DNA of 12,187 bases. Origin: an uncultured Oscillibacter sp. GTDB lineage: Bacteria; Bacillota; Clostridia; Oscillospirales; Oscillospiraceae. A model generated the notes under the pieces. It was not told where the DNA came from. It saw nothing but the letters and a program-made list of their open reading frames with translations, and made no database searches. The stretch is taken from positions 1 through 12,187 of the forward strand of contig NZ_CAJULS010000069.1 in NCBI RefSeq assembly GCF_910587525.1, in the 5' to 3' direction. Positions 1 through 7,185 of this stretch are shown in pieces. Position numbers and translations under genes: made by a program. Numbering within the stretch: the first letter of the stretch is position 1; the number at the start of each line of letters is the position of its first letter.

Positions 1-621
1 ATCCTCTGGTGCAGCTGGGAGTTCAAGTTCATCGAGCTGGACGACGCCTACGCCACCGGCTCCAGCATCATGCCCCAGAAGAAGAATCCGGACGTGGCGG
101 AGCTGGTCCGGGGCAAGACGGGCCGGGTGTACGGCGATCTGATGGGCCTTTTGACCGTCATGAAGGGCCTGCCTCTGGCCTATAATAAGGACATGCAGGA
201 GGACAAGGAACCGGTGTTTGACGCACTGGACACAGTGGAGATGTGTATCCCTGTGTTCGCGGCCATGCTGGACACCATGACCGTCCGGACGGACAACATG
301 CGCGCCGCGGCGGGGAAGGGCTTCATCAATGCCACGGACTGCGCCGACTATCTCACCAAGAAGGGGATGCCTTTCCGGGATGCCTACACGGCAACGGGCC
401 GTCTGGTGGCGGAGTGTACCGCCAAGGGGAAGACGCTGGAGGAGCTGACCCTTGCGGAGCTGAAAGAGGTCTCAAACCTCTTCGGGACAGATGTCTACGA
501 GGCGCTGAAGCTGGAGAACTGCATGGCCCTGCGGGGCAGCTGCGGCGGTCCGGCGGTCAGCGAGACACGGCGGCAGATTGAGGCGGTTGAGGCGTTTGTA
601 CAGAGCAGAGAGAAGGAATAG
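1..621 (+). CDS. argH: argininosuccinate lyase, C-terminal part (5' end outside window)
   Basis: This enzyme splits argininosuccinate into arginine and fumarate, the last step of arginine synthesis, in the cytoplasm. The frame is already open at base 1, so about 206 of the usual ~460 residues are present and the N-terminal half lies upstream. The fumarate-lyase superfamily signature GSSIMPQKKNPD is at fragment residues 20-31; the catalytic serine of the family lies in this mobile loop. The following stretch (RGKTGRVYGDL, then LPLAYNKDMQEDK) is typical of ArgH. The C-terminal region ends normally at the TAG at 619-621. argC follows about 466 bp downstream on the same strand, so co-transcription with the arg cluster is plausible, although the gap is unusually long. 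The identification is firm. Confidence 0.97.
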   Translation: MLWCSWEFKFIELDDAYATGSSIMPQKKNPDVAELVRGKTGRVYGDLMGLLTVMKGLPLAYNKDMQEDKEPVFDALDTVEMCIPVFAAMLDTMTVRTDNMRAAAGKGFINATDCADYLTKKGMPFRDAYTATGRLVAECTAKGKTLEELTLAELKEVSNLFGTDVYEALKLENCMALRGSCGGPAVSETRRQIEAVEAFVQSREKE

Positions 622-712
622 GAGACTGTGAAATCCACAAGTCCCGGTCTGTTTCTCGGCCTGCTTCTCTTGGACAGCTGCGGCAGCCGGATTCCGGACG
701 GTATCCCGGAAC

Positions 713-728
713 CCGGCGGGCCCGCCGG
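713..728. repeat. 16-bp perfect GC palindrome
   Basis: CCGGCGGGCCCGCCGG reads the same on both strands. It lies in the argH-argC gap within a GC-rich, non-coding-looking stretch and is followed by CCCTGCCAGGG at about 730-742. No T-tract follows, so it is not a standard terminator. Confidence 0.6.
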
Positions 729-775
729 ACCCTGCCCTGCCAGGGGGTTATGCCTGAAACGGCGGCAACGCCGGT

Positions 776-1068
776 TTGACCTTTCTTCTATCACCAAATG
801 CGAAAGTTTTGAACGCAGGAGAGATTCAGCTGCCTGCAGGCGGATACAACCAGATGCAGTATGTGTCGGCACAGTTTCTCAAGGGCAGGACGCCCGGGTG
901 GACATCAGCGGACAGACGCCCGTGCCGGAGATATGCGCACTGGAGGTTCTGGAGCAGGCGGCGGATATTCTGCTGGAATTTCTGAAGAGCGGAAAACTGT
1001 CGCCGCGGACCCGGCAGGCAGTGTGCGGAGAGGAGCGTTTTGGGCTCCCCTGGGACGAGATTGACTAA
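776..1068 (+). pseudogene. possible eroded ORF between argH and argC, product unknown
   Basis: I do not recognise this. Two adjacent reading frames each look protein-like over part of the stretch. Frame 2 from about 776 to 885 gives AKVLNAGEIQLPAGGYNQMQ and onward. Frame 1 from about 880 to the stop at 1068 gives an acidic helical tail (ALEVLEQAADILLEFLKSGK, ending FGLPWDEID). Joining them needs one frame change near 880-895. The tail ends 19 bp before argC, which is normal operon spacing. A single open frame from a GTG at 628 also reaches 1068, with AGGAG only 3 nt before the GTG, but its first half is rich in Pro, Arg and Cys and looks non-coding. It may be a pseudogene, a sequencing error, or a real short gene with an unusual start. 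Confidence is low. Confidence 0.3.
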
Positions 1069-1075
1069 ATCAAAT

Positions 1076-1081
1076 GGGAGG
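1076..1081 (+). promoter_or_regulatory. argC ribosome binding site
   Basis: GGGAGG lies 6 bases before the ATG at 1088. This fixes the argC start and excludes an in-frame GTG/ATG extension beginning near 1040. Confidence 0.8.
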
Positions 1082-1087
1082 CCGCTT

Positions 1088-2029
1088 ATGAGCAGACCGA
1101 GAGTGTATATTGACGGCAGGGAGGGCACCACGGGCCTCCAGATTTGCGACCGCCTGTCCGCCCGGGAGGACGTCGAGCTTCTGCTGATCGAAGAGGAAAA
1201 GCGGAAGGACAACGCCGAGCGGGCGAGGCTGATGAATGCGGCGGATATCGTGTTTCTGTGCCTGCCGGACGCCGCCGCCGTGGAGGCAGTGGAGCTGGTG
1301 GCAAATCCCAACACCCGGATCATCGACTGCTCCACCGCCCACCGGGTGGCCCCGGGCTGGGTGTACGGATTCCCGGAGCTCACCGGCCAGCGGGAGAAGA
1401 TTGCGGGCGCCAAACGGGTGGCCAACCCGGGGTGCTACGCCACCGGCTTTTTGGCCCTGGTCCGGCCGCTGGTGGAGCGGGGGGTGCTTCCCGCCGGTGC
1501 CAGGGTGACCTGCCACGCGCTCTCCGGCTACACCGGTGCGGGGAAAAAGGCCATTGCTCAGTACACCGCCCCGGACCGGGAGCCGGAGCTGGACGGCCCC
1601 CGGCACTACGCCGTCTCCCTCACCCACAAGCACCTGCCGGAGATGGCCGCGGTGGCCGGGCTGGACAGCCCGCCGCTGTTCACCCCCATGATCTGTGATT
1701 ATCCCCAGGGCATGGTGGTCACGGTTCCCCTGTGGCTGGACCAGCTGAACGGGGAGCAGTCCATCGCCGCGCTGCGAAAGCTGTACGCCGGCTACTACGG
1801 CGGAGGCCCTGTGGTGGAGCTGCGCCCCGCCGGTGCCCCCGCCTGCGGCTTCATTGGCTCCAACAATCTGGCGGGGAAGGACACCCTCCAGATCTTTGTC
1901 AACGGCGGCGGTCAGGCGGCGATGCTCTCCGCCCGCCTGGACAACCTGGGCAAGGGCGCCTCCGGCGCGGCGGTGCAGAATATGAACCTGATGCTGGGTT
2001 TTGAAGAGACTGCCGGGTTAAACCTGTAA
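1088..2029 (+). CDS. argC: N-acetyl-gamma-glutamyl-phosphate reductase, short (uncommon) form
   Basis: This enzyme reduces N-acetylglutamyl-5-phosphate to the semialdehyde with NADPH, the third step of arginine synthesis. The protein is 313 residues, shorter than the usual ~345. It starts RVYIDGREGTTGLQI (residues 5-19), which replaces the usual GATGYxG nucleotide-binding start. The phrases STAHRVAPGWVYGFPEL (82-98) and NPGCYATG (113-120) follow, with the catalytic cysteine at 116. THKHLPEM (179-186) supplies the likely catalytic histidine. These phrases match the separate 'uncommon' ArgC family (TIGR01851 type) that I know mainly from Alphaproteobacteria. The start is set by GGGAGG 6 nt upstream. 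The stop codon TAA touches the left end of a hairpin repeat, and argJ follows. Function is confident; the subfamily assignment is from recalled motifs. Confidence 0.95.
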   Translation: MSRPRVYIDGREGTTGLQICDRLSAREDVELLLIEEEKRKDNAERARLMNAADIVFLCLPDAAAVEAVELVANPNTRIIDCSTAHRVAPGWVYGFPELTGQREKIAGAKRVANPGCYATGFLALVRPLVERGVLPAGARVTCHALSGYTGAGKKAIAQYTAPDREPELDGPRHYAVSLTHKHLPEMAAVAGLDSPPLFTPMICDYPQGMVVTVPLWLDQLNGEQSIAALRKLYAGYYGGGPVVELRPAGAPACGFIGSNNLAGKDTLQIFVNGGGQAAMLSARLDNLGKGASGAAVQNMNLMLGFEETAGLNL

Positions 2030-2224
2030 AAGTTTTTGTCCACCTTTTTCAAAAGTGGCGGGGTGCAGGGGCAGAGCCCCTGCCGTCTCGGGCGATGCGA
2101 AGCGAGCCTGTTTCCAAGAGCGGAGATAGCCGGCGCGGTGAAACGAAATGATTGGGCTTCGCCCAAACCCGCCAGGGCTTTGCCCTGGACCCACCGCCCT
2201 TTGAAAAGGGCGGCCCCAAACTTT
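2028..2224. repeat. MITE-like intergenic hairpin repeat between argC and argJ
   Basis: The ~197-bp block begins AAAAGTTTTTGTCCACC and ends with the near-complement GGCGGCCCCAAACTTT, so its ends form imperfect terminal inverted repeats of about 35 bp. Inside are several perfect hairpins: GCAGGGGC-AGA-GCCCCTGC (2065-2083), TTGGGC-TTC-GCCCAA (2152-2166), CCAGGGC-TTT-GCCCTGG (2172-2188) and CCGCCCTTT-GA-AAAGGGCGG (2194-2213). Its left end overlaps the argC stop codon. An open frame runs through it into argJ, but the repetitive composition shows it is not coding. Such elements resemble non-autonomous, transposase-less repeats scattered through clostridial genomes. In the mRNA it would form a large structure between argC and argJ, which may lower argJ coupling or stabilise RNA ends (inference). 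Confidence 0.75.
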
Positions 2225-2275
2225 ATTCTTTTCACCTGCCAGGGCGATAACAACAAACAGCGAGGTATCAAAACT

Positions 2276-3502
2276 ATGCTGAACTTTATCGACGGCGGCG
2301 TGTGCGCCGCCCAGGGCTTCCGGGCCGCCGGCGTCCATGTGGGCGTCAAGACCCACGCCGCCTGGAAGAAGGACGTGGCCCTCATCGTCTCTGATACGGA
2401 CTGCGCCGCGGCGGCGGTGTTTACGAAAAACGTGGTGAAGGCCGCCCCCATCCACGTGGATCTGGCCCACCTCAAAGACGGGCGGGCCCGGGCCGTCATC
2501 GCCAACAGCGGCAACGCCAATGCCTGCGCCCCCCACGGGGAGGAGTACGCGGAGCGCATGTGCGCCGCGGCCGCCAAGGCCATCGGCTGCGCGGCGGAGG
2601 ACGTGCTGGTGAGCTCCACTGGCGTCATCGGCCAGACTATTAACATCCAGGTGATCGAGGAGGGTGTCCCGGCGCTGTACGGGTCCCTGGAGGCATCCCC
2701 CGCGGCCAGCGACGCTGCGGCCCACGCCATCATGACCACCGATACGGAGAAAAAGGAGGCGGCGGTGGAGACCGTTGTGGGCGGAAAGACCGTCCGCCTG
2801 GGCGGCATTGCCAAGGGCAGCGGCATGATCCACCCCAATATGGGCACCATGCTCTGCTTCCTCACCACCGACTGCGCCATCTCCTCCCAGATGATCAAAA
2901 CCGCCCTGCTGGAGACGGTGAACGTCAGCTTTAACCGCATCAGCGTGGACGGCGACACCTCCACCAACGACAGCTGTATCGTCCTGGCCAACGGCCTGGC
3001 GGGCAACGTCGAGATCACGAAGAAGGGGCCGGACTACGGGGCCTTCCTCACGGCACTGCGGACGCTGTGCGTGGAACTGGCGAAAAAGATGGCCTCCGAC
3101 GGCGAGGGGGCCAAGCACCTGATTACCTGCTCCGTCGCCGGCGCGAAGAGTGAGGCCTCGGCGGAGATCATTGCCAAGTCCGTCATCTCCTCGACATTGA
3201 CCAAGGCCGCCATTTTTGGCGCGGACGCCAACTGGGGCCGGGTGCTGTGCGCCATGGGTTACTCCGGGGAGGACTTTGACCCGGACAAGGTGGATGTCCA
3301 TTTTGCCAGCGCCGCTGGAGACATTGCGGTGTGCGAACAGGGCCGCGGCCTGGATTTTGACGAGGAGCTGGCCAAGACGGTCCTGCAAGAGCACGACGTG
3401 GAGATTCTGATCTCCATGGGCGAGGGCGGGGGGGCCTGCACCTGCTGGGGCTGTGACATCACTTACGACTATATCAAGATCAACGGGGACTACAGGACAT
3501 AA
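2276..3502 (+). CDS. argJ: glutamate N-acetyltransferase / amino-acid acetyltransferase
   Basis: ArgJ moves the acetyl group from N-acetylornithine to glutamate, giving ornithine and regenerating N-acetylglutamate. Some family members also use acetyl-CoA. The protein is 408 residues, normal for the family. Landmarks are NSGNANAC (77-84), SSTGVIGQ (113-120) and the self-cleavage site in HPNMGTMLCF (186-195). The precursor is cut before Thr191, which becomes the nucleophile of the beta subunit. The C-terminus YDYIKINGDYRT is typical. I placed the start at the ATG at 2276 because GAGG lies about 10 nt upstream and MLNFIDGGVCAAQGF is the conserved beginning; the longer open frame upstream runs through a repeat. 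No argA is visible here, so ArgJ may also supply the first acetylation (inference). Confidence 0.96.
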   Translation: MLNFIDGGVCAAQGFRAAGVHVGVKTHAAWKKDVALIVSDTDCAAAAVFTKNVVKAAPIHVDLAHLKDGRARAVIANSGNANACAPHGEEYAERMCAAAAKAIGCAAEDVLVSSTGVIGQTINIQVIEEGVPALYGSLEASPAASDAAAHAIMTTDTEKKEAAVETVVGGKTVRLGGIAKGSGMIHPNMGTMLCFLTTDCAISSQMIKTALLETVNVSFNRISVDGDTSTNDSCIVLANGLAGNVEITKKGPDYGAFLTALRTLCVELAKKMASDGEGAKHLITCSVAGAKSEASAEIIAKSVISSTLTKAAIFGADANWGRVLCAMGYSGEDFDPDKVDVHFASAAGDIAVCEQGRGLDFDEELAKTVLQEHDVEILISMGEGGGACTCWGCDITYDYIKINGDYRT

Positions 3503-3510
3503 GGGGAGGA
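3503..3510 (+). promoter_or_regulatory. strong RBS deciding the start of the small membrane gene
   Basis: GGGGAGGA lies 8 bases before the ATG at 3519, directly after the argJ stop. It supports a 100-residue product rather than one starting inside argJ at 3453. Confidence 0.75.
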
Positions 3511-3518
3511 CTTTCTCT

Positions 3519-3821
3519 ATGTTGGTCATTTTCTCTTTCATGTGTGCCATTGTGTGCTTCCGAGCCGCTGAGTGGTGTCTGAACAAGCGGCGGAGGGCTT
3601 TGCAAATCGCACTTTGGCTGCTGCTGACCGCGATGGCCATGGGGATCGTCTATGGACTCCTGCGCCTGACGGGAGCTGTCCTGTTTCCCGGCGACAACAC
3701 ATACTCTGTCAATTTCTTTGACGCCTCCTGGCGGGACGACGGTGCCCGGGTCCTTCTGGCCTGCGGCGCACCCTTCGTGGCGATCTCCGCCGCCCCGGTC
3801 CGCGGCGGAAAGAGCGGATAG
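3519..3821 (+). CDS. small membrane protein of unknown function in the arg cluster
   Basis: This encodes 100 residues, and I do not recognise a family. Residues 1-15 are a short hydrophobic N-terminus (MLVIFSFMCAIVCF), followed by a basic patch NKRRR (about 24-28). A clear transmembrane helix covers about 29-52 (LQIALWLLLTAMAMGIVYGL), then a polar loop with PGDNTYSVNFFDASWRDDG. A third weakly hydrophobic stretch lies at about 77-92 (VLLACGAPFVAISAA), before a basic tail ending GGKSG. The basic patch next to the helix suggests that side is cytoplasmic. The gene starts 16 bp after argJ behind an excellent RBS, and argB follows after 52 bp, so it should be co-expressed with arginine synthesis. 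A transport or anchoring role is possible, but nothing in the sequence shows it. Coding status is fairly secure. Confidence 0.7.
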   Translation: MLVIFSFMCAIVCFRAAEWCLNKRRRALQIALWLLLTAMAMGIVYGLLRLTGAVLFPGDNTYSVNFFDASWRDDGARVLLACGAPFVAISAAPVRGGKSG

Positions 3822-3873
3822 CGGTGTTCCGGCCTCCCCGTTTCCCCATCCTTAAAGAAAAGAGCTGATTGAC

Positions 3874-4734
3874 ATGTCCTCCCACGAACAGCAGGCCCAG
3901 ACCCTCATTGAGGCCCTGCCCTATATCCAGAAATTCACCGGCAAGACCGTGGTGGTGAAGTACGGCGGAAACGCCATGGTCTCCGACACCCTGCGCCGCT
4001 CCGTCATGAGCGACATCGTTCTTTTAAACCTGGTGGGCATCCGGGTGGTGGCGGTCCACGGCGGCGGCCCGGAGATCTCTGCCATGCTGAAGATGATCGG
4101 CCATGAGTCCCGGTTTGTGGACGGCCTTCGCTATACCGACGCCACCACTATGGACGTGGTCCAGGCCATTCTCTGCGGCAAGGTCAACAAGGACCTGGTC
4201 TCCCAGCTCAGCCGCCTGGGCGGCCAGGCCATCGGATTGTGCGGCATGGACGGCGGGCTTTTCCAGGCGGTGCAGCTGGACGAGAAATACGGCCTGGTGG
4301 GCAGGATCACCGGCGTAAATCCCGCCCCGGTGGAAAACGCCCTGGCCAGCGGCTACATCCCCATCGTGGCCACTGTGGCCCAGGGGACGGACAGCGACAC
4401 CGTCTACAACGTCAACGCCGATACCGCCGCGGCAAAGCTGGCGGAGGCCCTCCACGCGGAAAAGCTCATCCTGCTCACCGATGTCCGGGGCCTGTTGCGG
4501 GACCCCAAGGACGAGGAGACCTTGATCCACGTGGTTCGCACCGGCGAGGTGCCGGAGCTCATCAAGACAGGCGTTGTCTCCGGGGGGATGATCCCCAAGA
4601 TGGAGTGCTGCGTGGACGCCATCCACGGCGGCGTGGAGCGGGTGCATATTCTGGACGGGCGTATTCCCCACTCCATTCTTATCGAGCTGCTCAGTGACCG
4701 GGGCATCGGCACCATGCTGAAAAGGGAGGAATGA
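3874..4734 (+). CDS. argB: acetylglutamate kinase, probably arginine-inhibited
   Basis: ArgB phosphorylates N-acetylglutamate with ATP, the committed step of the cyclic pathway. The protein is 286 residues and of the amino-acid kinase family. Motifs are KYGGNAM (29-35, phosphate-binding lysine and glycines), AVHGGGPEIS (60-69, substrate binding), NVNADTAAAKLAEAL (about 173-187), LLTDVRGLL (about 194-202) and SGGMIPKM (near 234-241). The N-terminal helix segment ALPYIQKFTGKT before the kinase core, together with the C-terminal PHSILIELLSDRGIGTM, matches the hexameric kinases inhibited by arginine (Pseudomonas and Thermotoga type) rather than the insensitive E. coli type. The RBS before the ATG is weak (AAGAG within an A-rich stretch). 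The stop TGA is followed after 2 nt by argD, so the two are probably translationally coupled. Confidence 0.96.
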   Translation: MSSHEQQAQTLIEALPYIQKFTGKTVVVKYGGNAMVSDTLRRSVMSDIVLLNLVGIRVVAVHGGGPEISAMLKMIGHESRFVDGLRYTDATTMDVVQAILCGKVNKDLVSQLSRLGGQAIGLCGMDGGLFQAVQLDEKYGLVGRITGVNPAPVENALASGYIPIVATVAQGTDSDTVYNVNADTAAAKLAEALHAEKLILLTDVRGLLRDPKDEETLIHVVRTGEVPELIKTGVVSGGMIPKMECCVDAIHGGVERVHILDGRIPHSILIELLSDRGIGTMLKREE

Positions 4735-4736
4735 CC

Positions 4737-5915
4737 ATGACTTCTCAGGAGATCAAGAACCTGACCCATCAATATATCATGAACACCTACGGCCGCTTTC
4801 CGGTGGCCGTCGACCACGGCGAGGGCGCGCGGCTCTACGACCCGGAGGGCCGGGAGTACATCGACTTTACCAGCGGCATCGGCGTCACGGACCTGGGCTA
4901 TGGCTTCCAGCCCTGGGCGGACGCCGTGGCGGCCCAGGCCAAGAGGCTCAATCACGTGTCCAACCTCTTCTACACCGAGCCCGCTGCCCGCTTGGCGGAG
5001 ATTCTCTGCAAGCGCACCGGGGAGAGCTGCGTCTTTTTCGCCAACGGCGGCGGCGAGGCCAACGAGGGCCTTATCAAGCTGGCCCGGAAGTACAGCTTTG
5101 ACAGGTACGGCCAGGGGAGGAGCACCATCATCACGCTGAAAAACTCCTTCCACGGCCGCACCGTCACCACCCTGAAAGCCACGGGGCAGGACGTGTTCCA
5201 CAACTATTTCTTCCCCTTTACCGAGGGGTTCCGGTATGCCGCTGCCAACGACCTGGCCGCCTTGGAGGAGGCCGCCGGGGACGATGTGTGCGCCGTCATG
5301 GTGGAGCTGGTCCAGGGCGAGGGCGGCGTGCTGCCCCTGGAGCAGGATTATGTGAAGGCCCTTTCAGAGCTCTGCGCCGAAAAGGACTGGCTGCTGCTGG
5401 CGGACGAGGTCCAGACCGGCGTGGGCCGCACGGGCACCCTCTTCGCGTTCCAGCAGTACGGCATTCTGCCGGACGCGGTGTCCTTTGCCAAGGGCATCGC
5501 CGGGGGACTGCCCATGAGCGGCGTTCTGGCCAATGAGAAGTGCCGGGACGTGCTGGGTCCCGGCACCCACGCCACCACTTTCGGCGCCAACCCCGTCTGC
5601 GCCGCCGCGGGCCTGGTGGTGCAGGAGACCCTGAGCGACGCCTTTTTGGAGGAGGTCAAATCCAAGGGCGCGTACCTCCGTGCGGGCATTGAATCGCTGA
5701 ATCTGCCCTGCTTCGGCAAGACCCGGGGCCTGGGATTGATGATCGGCATTGAGGTCAAGGACGGTTTTACAAACAAGGACATCGCAAACCGCCTCATTGA
5801 GAGCGGGCTCCTGGTCCTCACCGCCGGAGCGGGCATGCGTCTGCTGCCGCCGCTGGTCATCACAAAAGAGGAGATGGACCGGGGGCTGGAGATCATGAGA
5901 AAGACGCTGTCTTAA
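4737..5915 (+). CDS. argD: acetylornithine aminotransferase
   Basis: This PLP enzyme transfers an amino group from glutamate to N-acetylglutamate semialdehyde, giving N-acetylornithine. The protein is 392 residues, class III aminotransferase. [11 protein letters not shown] (223-233) supplies the aspartate that binds the PLP ring nitrogen, and [14 protein letters not shown] (249-262) holds Lys252, which binds [19 protein letters not shown] (277-292) is typical. The phosphate-binding motif usually written NSGAEANE is NGGGEANE here (103-110), losing the serine. An earlier in-frame ATG at 4731 overlaps the argB stop, but GGGAGGA ends directly against it. The ATG at 4737 has proper 6-7 nt spacing and is preferred. 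After the stop there is a 184-bp gap with a hexamer repeat before argF. Confidence 0.95.
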   Translation: MTSQEIKNLTHQYIMNTYGRFPVAVDHGEGARLYDPEGREYIDFTSGIGVTDLGYGFQPWADAVAAQAKRLNHVSNLFYTEPAARLAEILCKRTGESCVFFANGGGEANEGLIKLARKYSFDRYGQGRSTIITLKNSFHGRTVTTLKATGQDVFHNYFFPFTEGFRYAAANDLAALEEAAGDDVCAVMVELVQGEGGVLPLEQDYVKALSELCAEKDWLLLADEVQTGVGRTGTLFAFQQYGILPDAVSFAKGIAGGLPMSGVLANEKCRDVLGPGTHATTFGANPVCAAAGLVVQETLSDAFLEEVKSKGAYLRAGIESLNLPCFGKTRGLGLMIGIEVKDGFTNKDIANRLIESGLLVLTAGAGMRLLPPLVITKEEMDRGLEIMRKTLS

Positions 5916-5954
5916 AAAACGTTTTTCTCTCAGCCGCCCGCCTGGGGCAGCATT

Positions 5955-6014
5955 GGCATTTAGCATTTACAATAACAATAACATTAGCATTAGCATTTAC
6001 ATTAGCATTAGCGG
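5955..6014. repeat. degenerate hexanucleotide tandem repeat (TAGCAT-type) between argD and argF
   Basis: From 5961 the sequence falls into nine consecutive 6-mers: TAGCAT, TTACAA, TAACAA, TAACAT, TAGCAT, TAGCAT, TTACAT, TAGCAT, TAGCGG. It is an AT-rich island in otherwise GC-rich DNA and can be read as low-complexity peptide in several frames, so it is not coding. Copy-number change by slippage would alter the argD-argF spacing. The total length is below 65 bp. Confidence 0.8.
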
Positions 6015-6015
6015 G

Positions 6016-6058
6016 AAAATCCTGGTGGATTTTCGGTGGAATTGCACGCCCTCGTGCA
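6016..6058. repeat. two small hairpins in the argF leader
   Basis: AAAATCC-TGGT-GGATTTT (6016-6033) and TGCACG-CCCT-CGTGCA (6043-6058) are perfect short inverted repeats directly after the hexamer tract, about 40 bases before the argF start. They could form RNA structures in the argF leader. No T-tract follows either, so neither is a standard terminator. Confidence 0.6.
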
Positions 6059-6099
6059 TCACGGGGCGCCGCCGCTTTGCAGGAAAGGACGTAACGCCT

Positions 6100-7083
6100 A
6101 TGGAAAACCACACCCATTTTTTAAAGCTTCTGGACTTTACCCCCGCGGAAATTCAGCAGTTTCTGGACACTGCCGCCGATTTGAAAGCCAAGAAGAAGGC
6201 GGGGATTCCCCACCGGTACTTAGAGGGCAAAAACGTGGCTTTGATCTTTGAGAAGACCTCCACCCGCACCCGCTGCGCCTTTGAGGTGGCGGCCCGGGAC
6301 CTGGGTATGGGTTCCACCTATCTGGGGCCCACCGGCTCCCAGATCGGCGTGAAAGAGTCCATCGCCGACACCGCCCGGGTGCTGGGGAGGATGTACGACG
6401 GCATTGAGTACCGGGGCTTTGGGCAGGCATTGGTGGAGGAATTGGCCTCCTATGCCGGGGTGCCGGTGTTCAACGGCCTCACCAATGAGTTCCATCCCAC
6501 TCAGATTCTGGCGGACTTCCTCACCATCCGGGAGCACTTCGGGAAGCTGAAGGGCGTAAAGCTGGTGTATCTGGGAGACGCCCGGTTCAATATGGGCAAC
6601 AGTCTGATGGTGGGCTGCGCCAAGATGGGGATGCACTTCGTGGCCTGCGCGCCCAAGGCGTATATGCCGGACCCCGCCCTGGTGGAGACCTGTCAGGCCG
6701 TCGCCAAGGAGACCGGCGCGGCGCTGGAGTTCATTGAAGACCCCATGGAGGCCACGAAAGACGCGGACGTGCTGTACACCGACGTGTGGGTTTCCATGGG
6801 CGAGCCCGTGGAGGTCTGGCAGGAGCGCATTGAGGCCCTGGGGCCCTACCAGGTGACAAAGGTCCTGATGGACAACGCCGGTCCCCAGTGCCGCTTTATG
6901 CACTGCCTGCCCGCCTATCATGACCACAAGACCAAGGTGGGCCGGGAGATGGGAGAGAAGTTCGGACGCAGCGCCATGGAGGTCACAGACGAGGTCTTCG
7001 AGTCCCCGGCCTCCATCGTCTTTGACGAGGCGGAGAACCGGATGCACACCATCAAGGCGGTTATGTACGAGCTGATGAAGTGA
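6100..7083 (+). CDS. argF: ornithine carbamoyltransferase
   Basis: The enzyme joins ornithine and carbamoyl phosphate to make citrulline. The protein is 327 residues, as expected. Carbamoyl-phosphate binding motif STRTR is at 54-58, HPTQ at 132-135, and the ornithine loop SMGEP at 232-236 follows Asp228. The HCLP motif carrying the catalytic cysteine is at 268-271. The start is the ATG at 6100, with AGGAAAGGA about 10 nt upstream; an earlier open frame from 5953 runs through the hexamer repeat and is rejected. It is the last gene of the arg cluster and is followed by a + strand terminator at about 7135. The motifs fit the anabolic enzyme in this context, although catabolic ArcB belongs to the same family and cannot be excluded by sequence alone. 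Confidence 0.95.
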   Translation: MENHTHFLKLLDFTPAEIQQFLDTAADLKAKKKAGIPHRYLEGKNVALIFEKTSTRTRCAFEVAARDLGMGSTYLGPTGSQIGVKESIADTARVLGRMYDGIEYRGFGQALVEELASYAGVPVFNGLTNEFHPTQILADFLTIREHFGKLKGVKLVYLGDARFNMGNSLMVGCAKMGMHFVACAPKAYMPDPALVETCQAVAKETGAALEFIEDPMEATKDADVLYTDVWVSMGEPVEVWQERIEALGPYQVTKVLMDNAGPQCRFMHCLPAYHDHKTKVGREMGEKFGRSAMEVTDEVFESPASIVFDEAENRMHTIKAVMYELMK

Positions 7084-7116
7084 ATAAAAAGCCGCCTCCG
7101 GCGCTGCCGGAGGCGG
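7083..7116 (-). terminator. rho-independent terminator for the DUF3795 gene
   Basis: A perfect 11-bp GC stem (CCGCCTCCGGC / GCCGGAGGCGG, 3-base loop) lies at 7092-7116. Read on the - strand it is followed by a T-run (CTTTTTATTC). On the + strand no T-run follows, so its orientation fits the - strand gene ending at 7186. Its tail reaches the argF stop codon. Confidence 0.85.
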
Positions 7117-7134
7117 TGGGGATATTCCACAAAG

Positions 7135-7171
7135 CAGGACGGCCGGGTCAAAACCCTGCCGCTCCTGTTTT
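7135..7171 (+). terminator. probable terminator of the arg cluster
   Basis: CAGGA-GGC-GGGT pairs with ACCC-GCC-TCCTG across a CAAA loop with small mismatches, and TTTT follows on the + strand. It lies about 50 bp after argF and interleaves with the opposing terminator of the - strand gene. Confidence 0.6.
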
Positions 7172-7185
7172 GCACTTTCAGCCTG

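Noticed and set aside
880..895. Programmed -1 frameshift in the argH-argC gap ORF
   Set aside because: No X XXY YYZ slippery heptamer at the frame junction and no clear stimulatory hairpin just after it.
2036..2275. 80-residue N-terminal extension of ArgJ
   Set aside because: It is translated from the hairpin repeat, has no RBS, and the conserved ArgJ start begins at 2276.
2018..3640. 540-codon open frame on the - strand opposite argJ
   Set aside because: It is the mirror of a GC-rich gene; argJ has all family motifs and an RBS, while the opposite frame gives repetitive Gly/His/Val-rich sequence with no known pattern.
5955..6014. Hexamer tract considered as a CRISPR array
   Set aside because: Units are 6 bp and contiguous, with no spacers.
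5953..6099. N-terminal extension of ArgF through the hexamer tract
   Set aside because: Low-complexity translation from a tandem repeat; a good RBS and the conserved start are at 6100.
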